This document shows positions 1 through 12,418 of a DNA stretch of 64,000 nt, piece by piece. This DNA is from Paracentrotus lividus (Eukaryota; Echinodermata; Echinoidea; Camarodonta; Echinidae). Location of the stretch: NCBI GenBank assembly GCA_940671915.1, contig CALNVZ010003426.1, positions 8,324,201-8,388,200 on the forward strand. The letters run 5' to 3'. How positions within the stretch are numbered: the first letter of the stretch is position 1; each line of letters opens with the position of its first letter. The translations under genes and the position numbers were made by a program. Below the pieces are notes generated by a model. It ran no database searches. It worked only from the letters and a program-made list of their open reading frames with translations, and was not told the DNA's origin.

Positions 1-536
1 TCCTCTGCAACTTCCATGCAGTTGTGTAGAAACAATGGTTTAGGACGTTTTGTAAAATCAGTGGAAGTGATATGACGTTTTGAACGAAATTTTAATCTTC
101 TATTATTAAAAAAAAAAAAAATTTGAACTGAAATTTGGTCAATTGATAGAGTTGAATACAGGCTTTCTGAATATATTTAAAAAAAAATGCAACTTCAAAA
201 ATTTGACCTAAAATTGGGTTTATGACGGTTCGTAAAAAGAGCGACGATACATGGATGTCAATTGTCAATGGGTTATAATGATATTTAACCCTAGACTGAT
301 TGTCAAAACTGATATCTGATTTTAATAAGGTCTCATTGTGTCGGTGTATTGATTTTTTTCTTCTAAATTTAGGTGGTTTAAGGTATCAAGCACAGTAGGT
401 CAGTTTATCATGTACAGCCCCTCCCCCTCAAAAAAAAAAGAAAAAAGAAGACAATTACAAAACAGAATTTACAAAAATTGTGTGCCTCCTCCATTCAATG
501 CTTGTGTATGTAATTATTCAGACAATCTAATTAGAC
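1..536. other. Intergenic stretch, nothing recognised
   Basis: AT-rich sequence with short A runs. I see no coding signal, RNA gene or clear repeat boundary here; the tandem array described next begins at about its right edge. Confidence 0.5.
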
Positions 537-705
537 TTGTTGAAGCCACTGATCTATGAAATAATACACAAAAGATCTCCTTTGTTTGACATTGACCTTG
601 CTTTTCACACCATAAAACAAGTGTCTGGCAATTATTCAATGCAATCAATAGTGAACTGGATACGAGTATCATACCAGTATTTGTATTACTTCTTTAGTCT
701 CATTA

Positions 706-1144
706 GGCGGTGCTGCACCAGCTCGAGCTATTTCAAATAGCGCGCTATTTGTGATCTGCTGAATTAGCTCGATCAGAGCAGATCCGACTTTGTGGTCAAA
801 TAGCGTGCTAATTTGGAGGAAATCCAAGCCCAAGTCATCTTAGGATTTTTTGAAAAATACTCGAGCTGGTTTGCGGTTTTAGCATGAAATAGCACGCTAT
901 TTTGCGTGGTGCTGCACTAGCTTGAGCAAAATCCGAAACTGTGCACATGTACGTGTATACGCTGGCGGTAGCTACCAGTTGCGTAATACACATCGGGCTT
1001 GTTTGTTCAAGGTCAGGTCAGGTGTAATAAATACGAAATGTTAAAATACCTCGAGCTAGTGCAGGACCAGTTTCTTTTTTCGTTTTTTTCCCTATCCATC
1101 AAACAGTGCGCTATTTTTTTAGCTCAAGCTTGTACAGAAGCGCC
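706..1144. mobile_element. MITE, GGCGCTGCTGCAC family, copy 1
   Basis: Non-coding inverted-repeat element that starts GGCGGTGCTGCACCAGCTCG and ends with the diverged reverse complement (AGCTCAAGC...AGAAGCGCC). Its interior repeats the motifs AGCTCGAGC and AATAGCGCGCTA. The copy at 39836-40272 is collinear and better preserved, which fixes the borders. It sits inside the 0.5-3 kb tandem array. No transposase; a non-autonomous DNA transposon is inferred. Confidence 0.8.
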
Positions 1145-1335
1145 TTTTTTACTCTTATTACATGGGAGTAATAATAATTTGTAATTGATCATTAAAATTT
1201 ATATTTTTAGAAACATTGCTTTTCCTAACATGAATCTAGACTGTCTGATAATTATCAATAGTAAAATGTATGCCAATAGTTTACCAGAATCACAAGGGCC
1301 GCTACATTTTATTACCTCTTAATTGGTCTCTCTAG

Positions 1336-1852
1336 TATCGTTCACACGGCAAGCCTTAACTCCAAGTTAACTCCAAGTTGTCCTCGAGGACTATGTTCTC
1401 GAGGACAACTTGGAGTTAACTTGGAGTTAAGGCCCGTGTGAACGAACTCGGTGTTTATGTTCTCGAGGACAAGTCGGGGTTTATGTTCTCGACAGATCTT
1501 AGGGTTAAGGCTCGAAACTCCAAGCGGTGGGTGGTCTCCGATCGCGCGTTTGACCGTGTGGACACGATTTTAACTTGGAGTTACTGTTCTCGAGGATAAG
1601 AGTGACCTTTTGTAACGGTTAAACTTCCGGTTCAGTCAAGGGACATAGCCGAATAGTACAGGGAAATAAATAGCGCACGCTACATACAATTTGTACTTCC
1701 GGTCATCGAGCCTCTCCCTTATCCTCGAGGATAACTATCCCCGAGGATAAGCACTCCGTGTGAACGCAACTCGAGAACAAGCCGTCGGGGTTTAAATTCT
1801 TAAGGATACAGTCCTCGAGGACTAAAACCCCGATGGTCCCATGTGAACATAG
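1336..1852. mobile_element. MITE-like palindromic element with GTTCACACGG ends
   Basis: Left end TATCGTTCACACGG and right end CCATGTGAACATAG are imperfect inverted repeats. Inside is a strong hairpin (about 1355-1432) built from CTTAACTCCAAGTTAACTCC and its complement around GTCCTCGAGGAC, followed by further CCTCGAGGA palindromes up to 1820. No ORF of note. It interrupts one copy of the ~200-bp tandem unit. Confidence 0.7.
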
Positions 1853-2051
1853 CTTCTGACTCTTATTACATACTGATCTGTTTAAAACGCAGTTAATAAT
1901 CTGAATTGATCATTTGAATAAATGCTGTTTAGAAACCTTGCATTTCGTATTATAAACCAAATGTCTAGCAATTATCAAAGCAATCAATAGTGAACTGGAT
2001 ACCACTATAATACCAGAATCAAAAGGACATTAACATTTTATTACCTCTTTA

Positions 2052-2543
2052 GGGTGTGTTCAATGTCCATTTTCAAATTTAAACACCAACATGAATCATG
2101 ATACAAAACGCAATTACAAAACACAGAACACAAACGTGATCAGCGGTACACCGTTCAGTGTCGAAAATTTAAAGCTGATTATACATCCATCGTCTTTAAA
2201 TTCCCCGCTCTGAAAAACAAACATCTGCACCTTTTTTTTTTCACTTCCACTGCGAGAGCACATTTAAAGACGTTTGAAAACTCAATTGCATTCAGTGTCG
2301 CATTTTGTTGCATTCACAATGCTCAACGTCGTAAAATCGAAGCTGATCGTGATTCAAAAGGCATCTTTTTTGGCGTTTAAATTTTCCTCCGAATAGAGAT
2401 CTGAAAGACGTTTACTTTTACGACCGAGAATGGGGACAATGAACATCCATTTTGTTTCTCTTTATATCAGCGTTTTGTAATTGCGTTTTGTATCATGATT
2501 CATGTTAGCGTTTAAAATATGAAAATGTACATTGAACACACCC
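2052..2543. mobile_element. MITE with TTA target duplication (PIF/Harbinger-like)
   Basis: Ends GGGTGTGTTCAATGTCCATT and its complement ...ACATTGAACACACCC, flanked on both sides by TTA (2049-2051 and 2544-2546). The inverted arms extend about 75 bp, through the shared block around TGAATCATGATACAAAACGC. A 3-bp TWA duplication with GGG/CCC termini fits the PIF/Harbinger superfamily; that assignment is inference, since no transposase is present. Confidence 0.8.
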
Positions 2544-3578
2544 TTAGTCTCTTTGACTCATATTACATATATGTCTGTTGATCTACTTAAAACATATAGA
2601 TAATCATTTGAAATTGATCATTCAAATATATATTTTTAGAAACATTGCTTTTCCTAACATAAATCAAGACTGTCTGACAATTATCAAAGGAATTAAAAGT
2701 GAACTAGATATCAGTATCATACCAGAAGCAGAAGGACATAACATTTTATTCGTATTACATATTATGTACCTGCAGATCTGTTTAAAACATCATAATCTAT
2801 TTCAAATTTATCATTTGTAATTGATGATTAAAATTTATATATTTTTTTTTAGAAACCTTGCTTGTTCACCATGAATCAAGAATGTCTGGCAATATCAATG
2901 CAATCAATACCGAACTGAAGACCAGAACGACATTACATTTTATGACCTTTTTAGTCTCTTTGACTTTTACTACATGTACCTGCTAATTTATCTTAAAAAG
3001 AGTTAATAATTTTAATTGATCATTAAAATATATTTTAGAGATTGTAAAGGTTAACAAATAAAGGAAATTAGGACATGGATTTTATAAAAATAAAGTAGTG
3101 TTTGATAAGCAATAAAGTGCAATTGATATTCATTTTGAAAGACATTATACCTTACTACAATATAAAAGGCAAATCCAGAAAATAATATTGGTTAATTAGA
3201 ATATGTTTTAACTGTTAGGTAAGCTTCATTTTCTCCCTGATAATAGAAGCAAGTACTGTCATTGTGGATTGTAGGCTCTGTGTGTATAACTGTTTATCAA
3301 TTATATGATATTCAAAAGGACTTGTATTAAAACAAAAATTGTTATTCCAGAGGCTTACAAGAGACTTGCCAGACGTAGCAACAATTGTTCATTCAATAAT
3401 AATTGGTTTATTAGACACCTTGTAAGGAAAGAAACAGCCTTAAATCTAGGTTCATAATAGTACACACAGGAGTTATGTACCTTATGTACAGTACCTCATG
3501 GGTCTATATACATAGACTAGCATTCCTCTTTACCTATAATAATAATTTTCAAAACCCAGACAAAACAAGGTTGCTTAA

Positions 3579-3704
3579 GAGTCTGCAAATACAGACTAGC
3601 TTCATATCTTTGACAAGTGACAATAATAAAAGAAGCAAGGGGATTTGAGAGTCTGCAAGTAGAGACTAGCTGTATACCTTTGACAAGAGGCAATAATAAA
3701 AGAA
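3579..3704 (+). repeat. Two-copy 70-bp tandem duplication
   Basis: GAGTCTGCAAATACAGACTA at 3579 recurs as GAGTCTGCAAGTAGAGACTA 70 bp later, and the following CTTTGACAAG and CAATAATAAAAGAA blocks repeat at the same spacing. No function apparent. Confidence 0.75.
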
Positions 3705-4302
3705 TTGAGCTTTATAGCATTGTGCGTTGAATGGGGGCATGCCTCGTCAGAGCTCTCAGTCGCGGTGTATTGCACGTGCTGCACCGACGACAAAATAATA
3801 AAGAGCGCTCACTCATTCATGCTTGCTGACTCGTCAGACCAGGTCGGTCGAGAGTGGTGGCGGTGGAGTGAGCTGAAAGGGCCTATTACGAGGAAGTGGA
3901 ATATATCCGAGAGTTTTGTGTTTTAAGTATAGAGACACCTACTGGAGGAACACTGCAATTTTGTGCAGCATTAATATGGAATACATGCTTTCATGGAATG
4001 ACTTGCAGTGTTGCTAGTGGTCTTTGTTTCTGCAAGGAGAAGTTATTTGGAGTCCCTGTGAATTTGCTTGAGGAAAGTTTTAGTTATCCTTGGATCAAGA
4101 CAAGGTGGAGCTATATTTAAATCTTGAGCATGTGATCTGGATCAGTGATCATCAATGGTAGACCTTCACTTTTGTGTGGATTTGCCTCATTTGTACTGGA
4201 AATGACCCTGAGGGATTCATAAATCAAGGTTTTTGTAGTGCTTTTTGATGTAATGAAGTCTTGTTGATTGAGTGAATTTGACTATTGTTATCTCCATAAT
4301 TA

Positions 4303-4568
4303 AGGGTGGTATCTCACATCGCGGAGACGTCTCCGTGACAGAATAGAAAATTTTGTCTCCGCGACAGATAAAAAGTATTAGAGACGTCTCCGATATCGCG
4401 AAGACGTCTCAGAGACGGATTTGGGACTACTTCAGACTTTTTTTTCATAAATTGTCGCGGAAACATCTCCGCGATATCGGAGACGTCTCTAAAAACTTTT
4501 TATCCGTCACGGAAACAAAATTTTCTATTCTGTCGCGGAGACGTCTTAGCGAAGTGAGATACCACCCT
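4303..4568. mobile_element. MITE, GAGACGTCTC family, copy 1
   Basis: Terminal inverted repeats AGGGTGGTATCTCAC and GTGAGATACCACCCT bound about 266 bp with several internal copies of the palindrome GAGACGTCTC and of GCGGAGACG and its complement. The whole unit can fold into one long hairpin. Related copies are at 18234-18588 and 46210-46432. Non-coding. Confidence 0.85.
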
Positions 4569-4802
4569 CAGGCTTCAATACAACATTTTCTACGGATTCT
4601 TTTTTTTTAAAGGCTTATGCAAATTGCAGGTGATGTTTCATTTTTCAGGTCTCCTTATTTGTGTATTTTCTATGGAGAAACGGAAGATGGTTGACATAGG
4701 CATATGCCCTGACACCTTATTGCATTGTAAACACCATTCTAGCCATTGATGCACAATAAGAATATTTTGTGCTGATTTATCTTGCATTAAACTATCATTT
4801 AT

Positions 4803-5011
4803 GTTAAAAATTGCTGTAGCTTTTTACAGTAAATTACTGGCAACTCTGTTTCACGGTAATTTACTGTAATTGTCTCATAAAGTAATCTACTTTCAATGGT
4901 AAATTACTATAAATTCCCACAAGATACAGGAAACTACCATCAAATATACTGTTATTTACTGTGCAACAAAGTTGCCAGTAATTTACTGTAAAAGCTACAG
5001 CAATTTTTAAC
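4803..5011. mobile_element. Palindromic MITE (TTACTGTAAA type)
   Basis: GTTAAAAATTGCTGTAGCTT at the left and its complement (AAGCTACAGCAATTTTTAAC) at the right are near-perfect inverted repeats. The symmetry continues inward through TTACAGTAAATTACTGGCAA and its partner to an AT-rich centre. Foldback or MITE-type element with no ORF. Confidence 0.75.
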
Positions 5012-6880
5012 AGTGCACTTTAAAATATATCCGGTTTTGTCACAGAGTATGTGTGCAGCAAAATGTAAATATTGATCACGGAAACGGATTTCTATTTACA
5101 GTTCAAACTATTTGTAATTGTGCATTTTTAGGTGTCAGGCGTCACGTATGTGCGGCTGTTGACAATAGATTTAAGGATATGTTCGCCAAATAGGTCTAAT
5201 ACATTGATTTTTTTCTTAGAAATGTTATGGGCATGGAAACTTGTTTGAGCTTTTGTAGAAATTAATTATATTCCTCGGTCATGTTTTAACACCTTTGCTG
5301 TTATCAAATTTGAGTGCTTATAGCCAGTTGGTAGTCAAATGCTAATATCAATATGTAGTTCATTTTTTATGTCACATTTATTGACAGTCATATAGTTATA
5401 TTGTGAACAAAACATTTAGAAATATGTAGTAACATTTTTGAACGTCTTAAATGCATGAAGGGAGATCCCCTAGGATGATATTTAATCCCCTTATTTTTCC
5501 TTCCCAACACAGACAGCAGTCAGAAATACAGAAGCAAAAGAATATTTGATATTGACAAACTTCAGGAACTGTATATGTGTCTTAAGGGCAGGTTTCAGCT
5601 GTGAATAATAGAAAGTGCAAGTGAAACTCTGTATTTATAAAAATCAATTCACCCAAATATCAGTCCCCTTAAAAGTCTGTGAGATATGCATTTTGATAGA
5701 TGCATTAACTTCCTTCTTACTGCTAACAGGCAACTTATCCTTTCACTGGTTGATTTTATATACAGATCAGAAATCAATATTAAACAAAGCCTTTAAGTAA
5801 ACTCAGGTAACATAAAGGACCACTCAAGGTTAAGGAGTGCGTAGAGCACGTCCTCTATACATACTCGCTAATCCTTAAAATGAGGTACTTAAAAATGATG
5901 AGTGTGTCTGTCTTGTTGTTCCATCCTATTTATAGCAGGCCATCAATATGGTGGAGTCAAAAATAACCTGACGGGGACCCAAAATACAAGCTACGGCCTT
6001 CCTCTGATACCTGGGGCATTGATGTACTTTATATGTGCTGTATGGGGGATATGAAAAAAGCAATACAAATAAAAACAAAAAACAGAAAACAACCAGGATA
6101 AATAAAAAAAAAATGAACAAAATAAACAAACAAATATATCTAATAGTTATTGCATTTTTAGTATAATAATAATAATAAAAAATAAAATTTAAAAAAAGTA
6201 TTAGAGAAATGAGATACTAGTAGTAGTAGAATTTATCTATCTATCTATAATAAAACAAAATAAATATAATCTTCATTCTCTAAACTTTTCACTCCCAAGT
6301 TATTTTTTTCATATCCTTATACTATCATAATTCTTAATTCATGTGTACATGTATATCAACAGGTTCATAGTTTGGGTGTATGTGTAATACTTTTTCGATT
6401 TACATGGAAAGTGTCTCCTTCTCACTGGCTTAATTTGTCTCTTTTCTTGGATTTATTCATCCATTTTGCTGGAAATGTAAATATTGAATTTTAATGTAAT
6501 ATGTGTGATTCGTAGAAAAAAAATTGGAGCTGCTAGATATATAATCCCTTCCCACTCTGTCAGATCTCTTTTCGATGAGATGGATTTATTCATCCATAAA
6601 TTTTGCTGCAAATGCTAAGTTAGATGAAAGCACAGGCTTGGTATTTTCTGAGACGATTTGGGTTGCGTAATAAGTTTTCCATGACTGTCTATTTCTATTA
6701 TGCCTCTAAAGCCGGTAAGAAGGCAAAGAGAGGGTACTTTAGAAAGCTCTTTCTCTTTTCTGGCTGTCAAACGTGATACATTATACAACTCTTACACTTA
6801 ACCATCCAGCTCTTTTACAATAGGAAATCTGTGTCACTTCAATTCATCGTCTTCATGCGACTCTGTTTCAGAGACTCTCT
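5012..6880. other. Intergenic stretch, nothing recognised
   Basis: AT-rich DNA with A-rich and TA-rich simple sequence around 6050-6250, including a short ATCT run near 6230. No conserved coding segment, RNA gene or bounded element was identified. Confidence 0.45.
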
Positions 6881-7232
6881 CTCTTTCAATGTGTCTTATT
6901 TTCTCTTGCACTCTCTTCCCCTCTCTCTATTTCTATCTTATTTTCTGTTTCTCCTTTCCTGTCTTTCTCTTTCTCTCTCCTTCCATTCTCACTCTCATAT
7001 TTGTTTTCTCCTTCCCTTTTCACTCTCTCTTTCTTTCTCTCTCTTCCCTTTTCACTCTCTCTTTCTTTCTCTCTCCTCCCCATCTCACTCTTTCTGTTTT
7101 TCTTTCTCTCTCCTCTCCTTTTCACTTTCTCATTCACCGACTTCTTTCACTCCCACTCTCTTCCTCTCCACATTTCCCTTTTCTCTCTCTCTCTCTCTCT
7201 CCTTTGCCCCCCCCCCCTCTCAGTTAATCTCT
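6880..7232 (+). repeat. CT-rich microsatellite block
   Basis: About 350 bp of nearly pure pyrimidine on the + strand (CTCTCTTTCT-type), ending in a run of C. The open frames here on both strands are compositional (Ser/Leu/Phe-rich or Arg/Glu-rich) and not genes. Confidence 0.9.
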
Positions 7233-8354
7233 CTCTAATCCACTCTCTTGAAGGTGTAGTGTACAAGTGGGTGTAAATATATCAGTAGCAGTATTACCAA
7301 ATATTTTGTTTGTTTGTTTTGTTGTTTTGTTGTTATCACCTTATATTTAATTTATAATCTGACAGTTGTTGGTGTACTGGAAAACAAGGGAGTTGAAAAT
7401 GAGCCTGTCCACCTTAAAACTCTGAACTTGTCATTCAGTCTGGTTGTATAGTGTATCTATGCGCACATTGATAGTCTTTATTCTGCAACTCTTTGACACT
7501 TCAACACACTAATGAATTACTCGGTACCAAGTGGCATCTACTCGCATTTAATTTTTTTTTTTAAATGTAGAATTATAAAATCACCTTCATAAATTGATGG
7601 TCCTTTAATATTATGAGAGGAAAAGTGCTCAGCTGGTATTAATTTGCTGTCCAACTGATGCTATAGGATAATTGCATTTTTTATGGTGCCTTGAAATTTA
7701 GTAGAATACTTTATTCCATCTTATTGATTCTTCCTCTTTATGTTATAGGGCATCACAATCTTGCTAGCCTCATTTTGGACACAGGTACAGTCATGTGTAA
7801 GGTGCTTAAACAGGTCGGTAATCCTTTAATATTAATTAAAGGATTTAGGATTAATCCTTTAATCCTAATCCCAATATTAACCATATACAAATCTGTGAAA
7901 TGTACACCTGTAATAGGCTACTGAGACATAATGAATCATAGCTCTCTATGTTATTTTGTGTGTGATTTAAGTACCTTTGAGGTGTACATTGATACACATC
8001 ATTAAAAGTCTTAAATTTAATGACTACTTCATAATGGAACTACTTATCCATTGTGTTGCTATGTCAGTGCTGAAGCAAATTCCTTTTCACTCACAACACT
8101 ACAATCAACATGGGGATCGGTTGATGTAAACTGCAACTTTAATACGTCTCAAATCATATGCACTTTCTCCAATGTCCAAATCTTATGGAGAAATTTGTTA
8201 CCAGGATGACCTGGTGGCTGCAAATGACAGGACTTTGCAATGTTCGAAGACGTGGCCAAATATCTGATAATCTGTGTAAATGGCAGACAAAATAAGAAGA
8301 AGATGATAATTTCAGGACACAGATTACATTTCCATGATGAATATGAAATGTGTA

Positions 8355-8515
8355 TAGTAGGGTAGGGTCGGGTAGGGTTGGGTAGGGTAGGGTATAGGGT
8401 CGGGTGAGTCGGGTAGGGTAGGTACATGTAGGGTCGGGTAGGGTCTGTAGGGTATCGTATAGAGTCGGGTAGGATAGGGTAGGGTCGGGTAAGGTAGGGT
8501 CGGGTAGGGTCTGTG
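8355..8515 (+). repeat. GGGTA/GGGTC minisatellite, telomere-like composition
   Basis: About 160 bp of irregular GGGTA, GGGTC and TAGGG repeats (such as GGTAGGGTCGGGTAGGG). G-runs of three recur every five bases on the + strand, so G-quadruplexes are plausible. The opposite strand gives open frames of repeated Pro/Tyr/Thr that I regard as compositional. Confidence 0.9.
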
Positions 8516-8959
8516 TCACCAGACTATCAAGAGGTACAATAGTCAGGTCCCTGATGAGCAAAACATTAATTTACTTTTGCCACACTCAACCCAGGTGTGA
8601 TAACAATTACACGTAAACAATGTTTATTAATGCAGCACCCATATGAAAAGTTTCTTCTCTGAGCACTTTTCAATATTCTTACCCCAGTCATTGGAGTCTT
8701 GGAAATCTTTCAGATACCTCTTCAATCAACACTTGACTAAAGCAGCATGATAACAATTAAAGTAAAATATGTGATTCCGCTGCCCCCCCCCCTCCAAGAC
8801 ACAAGACATAATAATTCAAAGTTTTTAGTTTCCATGGTAATGCATTTATAAGCCCTGGGGCTTTGTTGATTTTTCTATTTACAAAAAAGGGAACCTTTGT
8901 GACTAATTATTCTTTCTGTGCGACAAAATATAGGCCTAATGATGCATGGTGTGGAGGAC

Positions 8960-11440
8960 ATTGACATGTTATTCATATTGTGCAGCCGTTCTCAAAATAG
9001 AAGATAAGAGGTAAACATATTGATAATGATAAACATCATAATAACAATTATCATTAGTACAATCAAAATCATTAAAAAGTAACAAATCATAAAGCATAAA
9101 ACATAACCAGCTGGATAAATGCATGTTATGAAATGCTGAACAAAGACATAGTGTCGCTGTTGCCATTGTTATGCTGAAATTATAATTATGATTATTATTG
9201 TAATAACCATATGATGTAGTTCTACATTTTTCATTCCGGTACTGTATGATCTTAACCATAATCAATATTACACTCATCATCAAAATGAGATGTGTATGCA
9301 TGGACGATTTCATTCACTAAAGCTTGTTAAAGCTAATCTAGTGTTGTTGTCATATGAGATTGAATTGTGGAAGAAACTGTCTGAAAGTGATGGGAAAGGT
9401 TGATAACAATGTACCTAAGAATTGTTTATTGATGGGAGGTTTTTGAACCAAGAAAATTATAAGAAATTTACCAAATTCTTCTAAGAGGAACATGCACTGC
9501 ACACAAAAATACTGGATGGGACATGTGCTCACATGTGCCGGACCCGCACATATCAGCTTTTTATGTCTTATTATCACTATGAGGGCATTTGAAGGGCAAT
9601 CCTTTTCAACTTTGTACTATAAAATACTAGTACTTCCTAAATACCTTGAAAATGATTTGAAAGCTCATAATTATTTTGTTGACCCATGGTTCACCTCTCC
9701 CACTGCACTAGATTCTCTTTAAAACAAATATTACAAAACTTTTTATTGCACAAAAAAAATGATTGGTCCCTCTGACACGCGGAAGTACCTTTACAGTGAC
9801 TGCACTTTGAAAGCAACCATAGTACATGTTGACGTAATAACTCTATTTATAGAATTTAAGCATAAACTGCATATGCCAAGCAAGAATTTGTTTACACTGT
9901 GTTATGAACAAACAAACAACACTAAACCGAATATTGGATTTCCCTGATGATATATGCAGGATAATTTGGGCTGTTTTATGAAATTTCTATTTTTCGTCAA
10001 TCGTTGTGCCAGCTTTCTGACTGATTGTTTTTCTCAGCAACAGGAAAAAACATAAATAAAATCATCCTTTTATTAAATTTCATATCGCTCTCACCGGAAA
10101 TTTGCAGTATTGGAGTATTTCATGTAAACACTTTATATATAAGTCATGCATTTAATGGTACAATTTCTAACAAGTGAAAGTTATATATCCAAATCATTCT
10201 CCTTTTGAGAGAAAACAGCTTTAAATAGTGTTTCCAATTTTAGCACATTTGTCTCCTTGGCAAATAATAGCTACAGTAAATTATAAATGGCATGGAATTG
10301 AAAAGCTATATTCCTGTCATTTATAGTACAAGGAAGTTAGACCCAGAAAATATCATTGCCCGCCCTTTGAAGTTTGTACTGGTATTTAGAAAATGTCAAT
10401 TTTTTATGCAACATACATTCAGATACAGATTTATAGAAAATTTATAACATGTATGCCCTAGTCAACCAAGATGATTTTACTTCATTTTTTTGTATCCTAT
10501 GTATAGCTGTCACTAAAAAAAAAAATGTTATTGTGGACGCCATTTTTTCACCACTATAGGGTTGTATTTGTTGTTGTGGGGTGAGGACTGGTGGGGGGGG
10601 GGGGAGGGGGCTTGCAAATTAGAAGGGAAAAATATTGAGATTAAAAATAAGGGAAAATGTCCCTTTAAATATATATGATAGAAGGAAAAGGGATAAATGA
10701 TAAAGAATATGAAATGAATTCAAATAATTATGTCTTTACATATTATCAACAATCATACTTCACCATTCCAAATTCAAAGAAAAAAATTCAAGAAAAAAAA
10801 GAAAAAGAAGATAAAACAACTCATTTGATAATGCAATGCCTATTTATGAAATGATAAAGTGGGCGTGTAAATATGTACATACGTAAGGATACATTTAGTC
10901 AGGTAGCTAAAACTGTAGGCGTAAGGAGATTTTGTTTCCCTTTAAATTTCCTGCATACCTTTTGTGATGGCTGCGTAATGCGTCAAAAATGAAATATTAT
11001 ACTGTATATTAAGTAAAAAATATAATGACCAGCTGTCATCAACAGTTGAAATTAATAGAGCAGTAATAAAGTTGTTTTTAAAATGTTGAATATTTATGGG
11101 ACAAGATGTGCGTCAATTCGTGTTTATAAAAAATAAACTTGTTCTTGATGATGACAGAAATAGCCTCTGACAAATTATAAAAACTCACACGGAATGTCCT
11201 TACTACAAATAAATGATAATTGCAAAAGAAATTTGGATGAAAATAAATATTGATATATGAACTCGGGCATGATATTCTTGAAATCTAAACCAGTTATTTA
11301 TCTATTTTTCAGGGGGAAAACATGGAAATCTAATCTTTTGTTTAATTTTTTTTCTTCAAAACATATATCCTAGTATTTCATTAGCTTATTGTCTTTCATA
11401 AAATATACTTTCTTCCTTGTCTTTTATGCCTTAATATTCA
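8960..11440. other. Intergenic stretch, nothing recognised
   Basis: AT-rich sequence with poly-G at about 10592-10604 and poly-A tracts near 10520 and 10790. Short open frames show no family resemblance. No bounded repeat was found. Confidence 0.4.
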
Positions 11441-11448
11441 TTCCTTGT

Positions 11449-11692
11449 TTAAAAAAATGCTCCAAATTTTATTGTCCGAAACAGATATTCTTTTTGCCCC
11501 TCTTCTCGTGGGCCTGGCAGCAGCTGAGCTGCGCCAGATGGACGTTGCTCTATCCCCTTCTTGTTGAAGGCCAAACAGGGTAGCAAGCAACTACCTTTTT
11601 TAACGTCTTTTGGTATGATGCAACCGGGGATCGAACCCACGACCTCCCGATTATAAGGAAGATGCTTTATCCACTGAGCCAACACAGCGGTA
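11449..11692 (-). mobile_element. tRNA-derived SINE, copy 1
   Basis: On the minus strand a tRNA-like head carries a Pol III A box (TGGCTCAGTGGATAAAGC) and B box (GGGTTCGATCCCCGG). It is followed by a body with ACCAAAAGACGTTAAAAAA and CAACAAGAAGGGGATAGAGC, and a tail with GGACAATAAAATTTGGAGC. The same order of blocks appears at 33631-33910 and 52988-53248, and the tail alone at 43885-43970. The CAT anticodon of the 53-kb copy suggests a tRNA-Met-like source (inference). Confidence 0.88.
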
Positions 11693-12386
11693 TCAATATT
11701 CTAATTACTTCGTAAAAAGGTTTGAAAAAGATTGGATGAAACTAAATGTTGTTTAGAATTGAATTAACACTAATATTAAAATATCTAAAAACTACATTTT
11801 AGATGCCTTTAAAAGAAATGTGCACAAAAAGTCATGAAAAGCAAAGAGTGCAGAAACTTTGCACTGTATCATGTCTTGTAATACAGATTTACACCTTGCT
11901 ATATTTAACTCTCATCTTTTGTCGCAATCATGGATCTTACAAGCATAAAAGGAAGTAAAACAAAATGATTTCTTGTTAATGATGCAGAAACTTGTGACTA
12001 GACTTTGTTCCAATTGTTTAGGGTGAAAATAGGTGATCGATGCTGTCTCAATACCACCTGGCCATTCATTCCTTATGAATGGGTAATCTAGTTCCAAATG
12101 TTTGCAAAAGCGGTGCCATGAATATCCGTTGTCTTCCGGGTAATTGTGAGGCTGTACTTTAAATTCTAGAAGTAAAAGCTCGGTGGTAATTCATGACAAT
12201 ATCTGTAGGCACTTTGAAGTGTGAGAAACCGTTTTCTGTGGAAAATTATACATTTAAAGCCACCTGCCTCAAGCAAAAATTATAATAGTAACACACTATG
12301 ACCAGTCAATTTTAGTTATCTCTATCATGTAAAATCCAGCTTTTATTGTACGTTTTTGGGGTTTTCTCACGTATCATGTGTGGAAG

Positions 12387-12418
<32 letters not shown>

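Larger units (their letters stand above)
537..3040 (+). repeat. ~200-bp tandem repeat array interrupted by three MITEs
   Basis: At least five imperfect copies of one unit of about 200 bp lie head to tail. Landmarks recurring in order are GATCTGTTTAAAAC, a TTTTTAGAAACATTGC-like block, GTCTGGCAATTAT-like, CAATCAATAGTGAACTGGAT and then ACATTTTATTACCTCTTTAG followed by TCTCTTTGACTC. Copies are near 540-705, 1145-1335, 1853-2051, 2544-2760 and 2761-2960, with a partial to about 3040. Three foreign inverted-repeat elements (706-1144, 1336-1852, 2052-2543) split the array. No coding potential is evident. Confidence 0.75.

Noticed and set aside
3705..4120. Two overlapping 73-74 residue open frames
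   Set aside because: No domain resemblance, no splice context, and located in repeat-rich intergenic DNA.
6831..7276. Overlapping long Ser/Leu/Phe-rich and Arg/Glu-rich open frames
   Set aside because: Pure product of a CT-rich microsatellite; every frame is open and low in complexity. Same for 26340-26977, 34234-34901 and 45807-45989.
8149..8561. Pro/Thr/Tyr-repeat open frames on the minus strand
   Set aside because: Encoded by the GGGTA/GGGTC minisatellite only.
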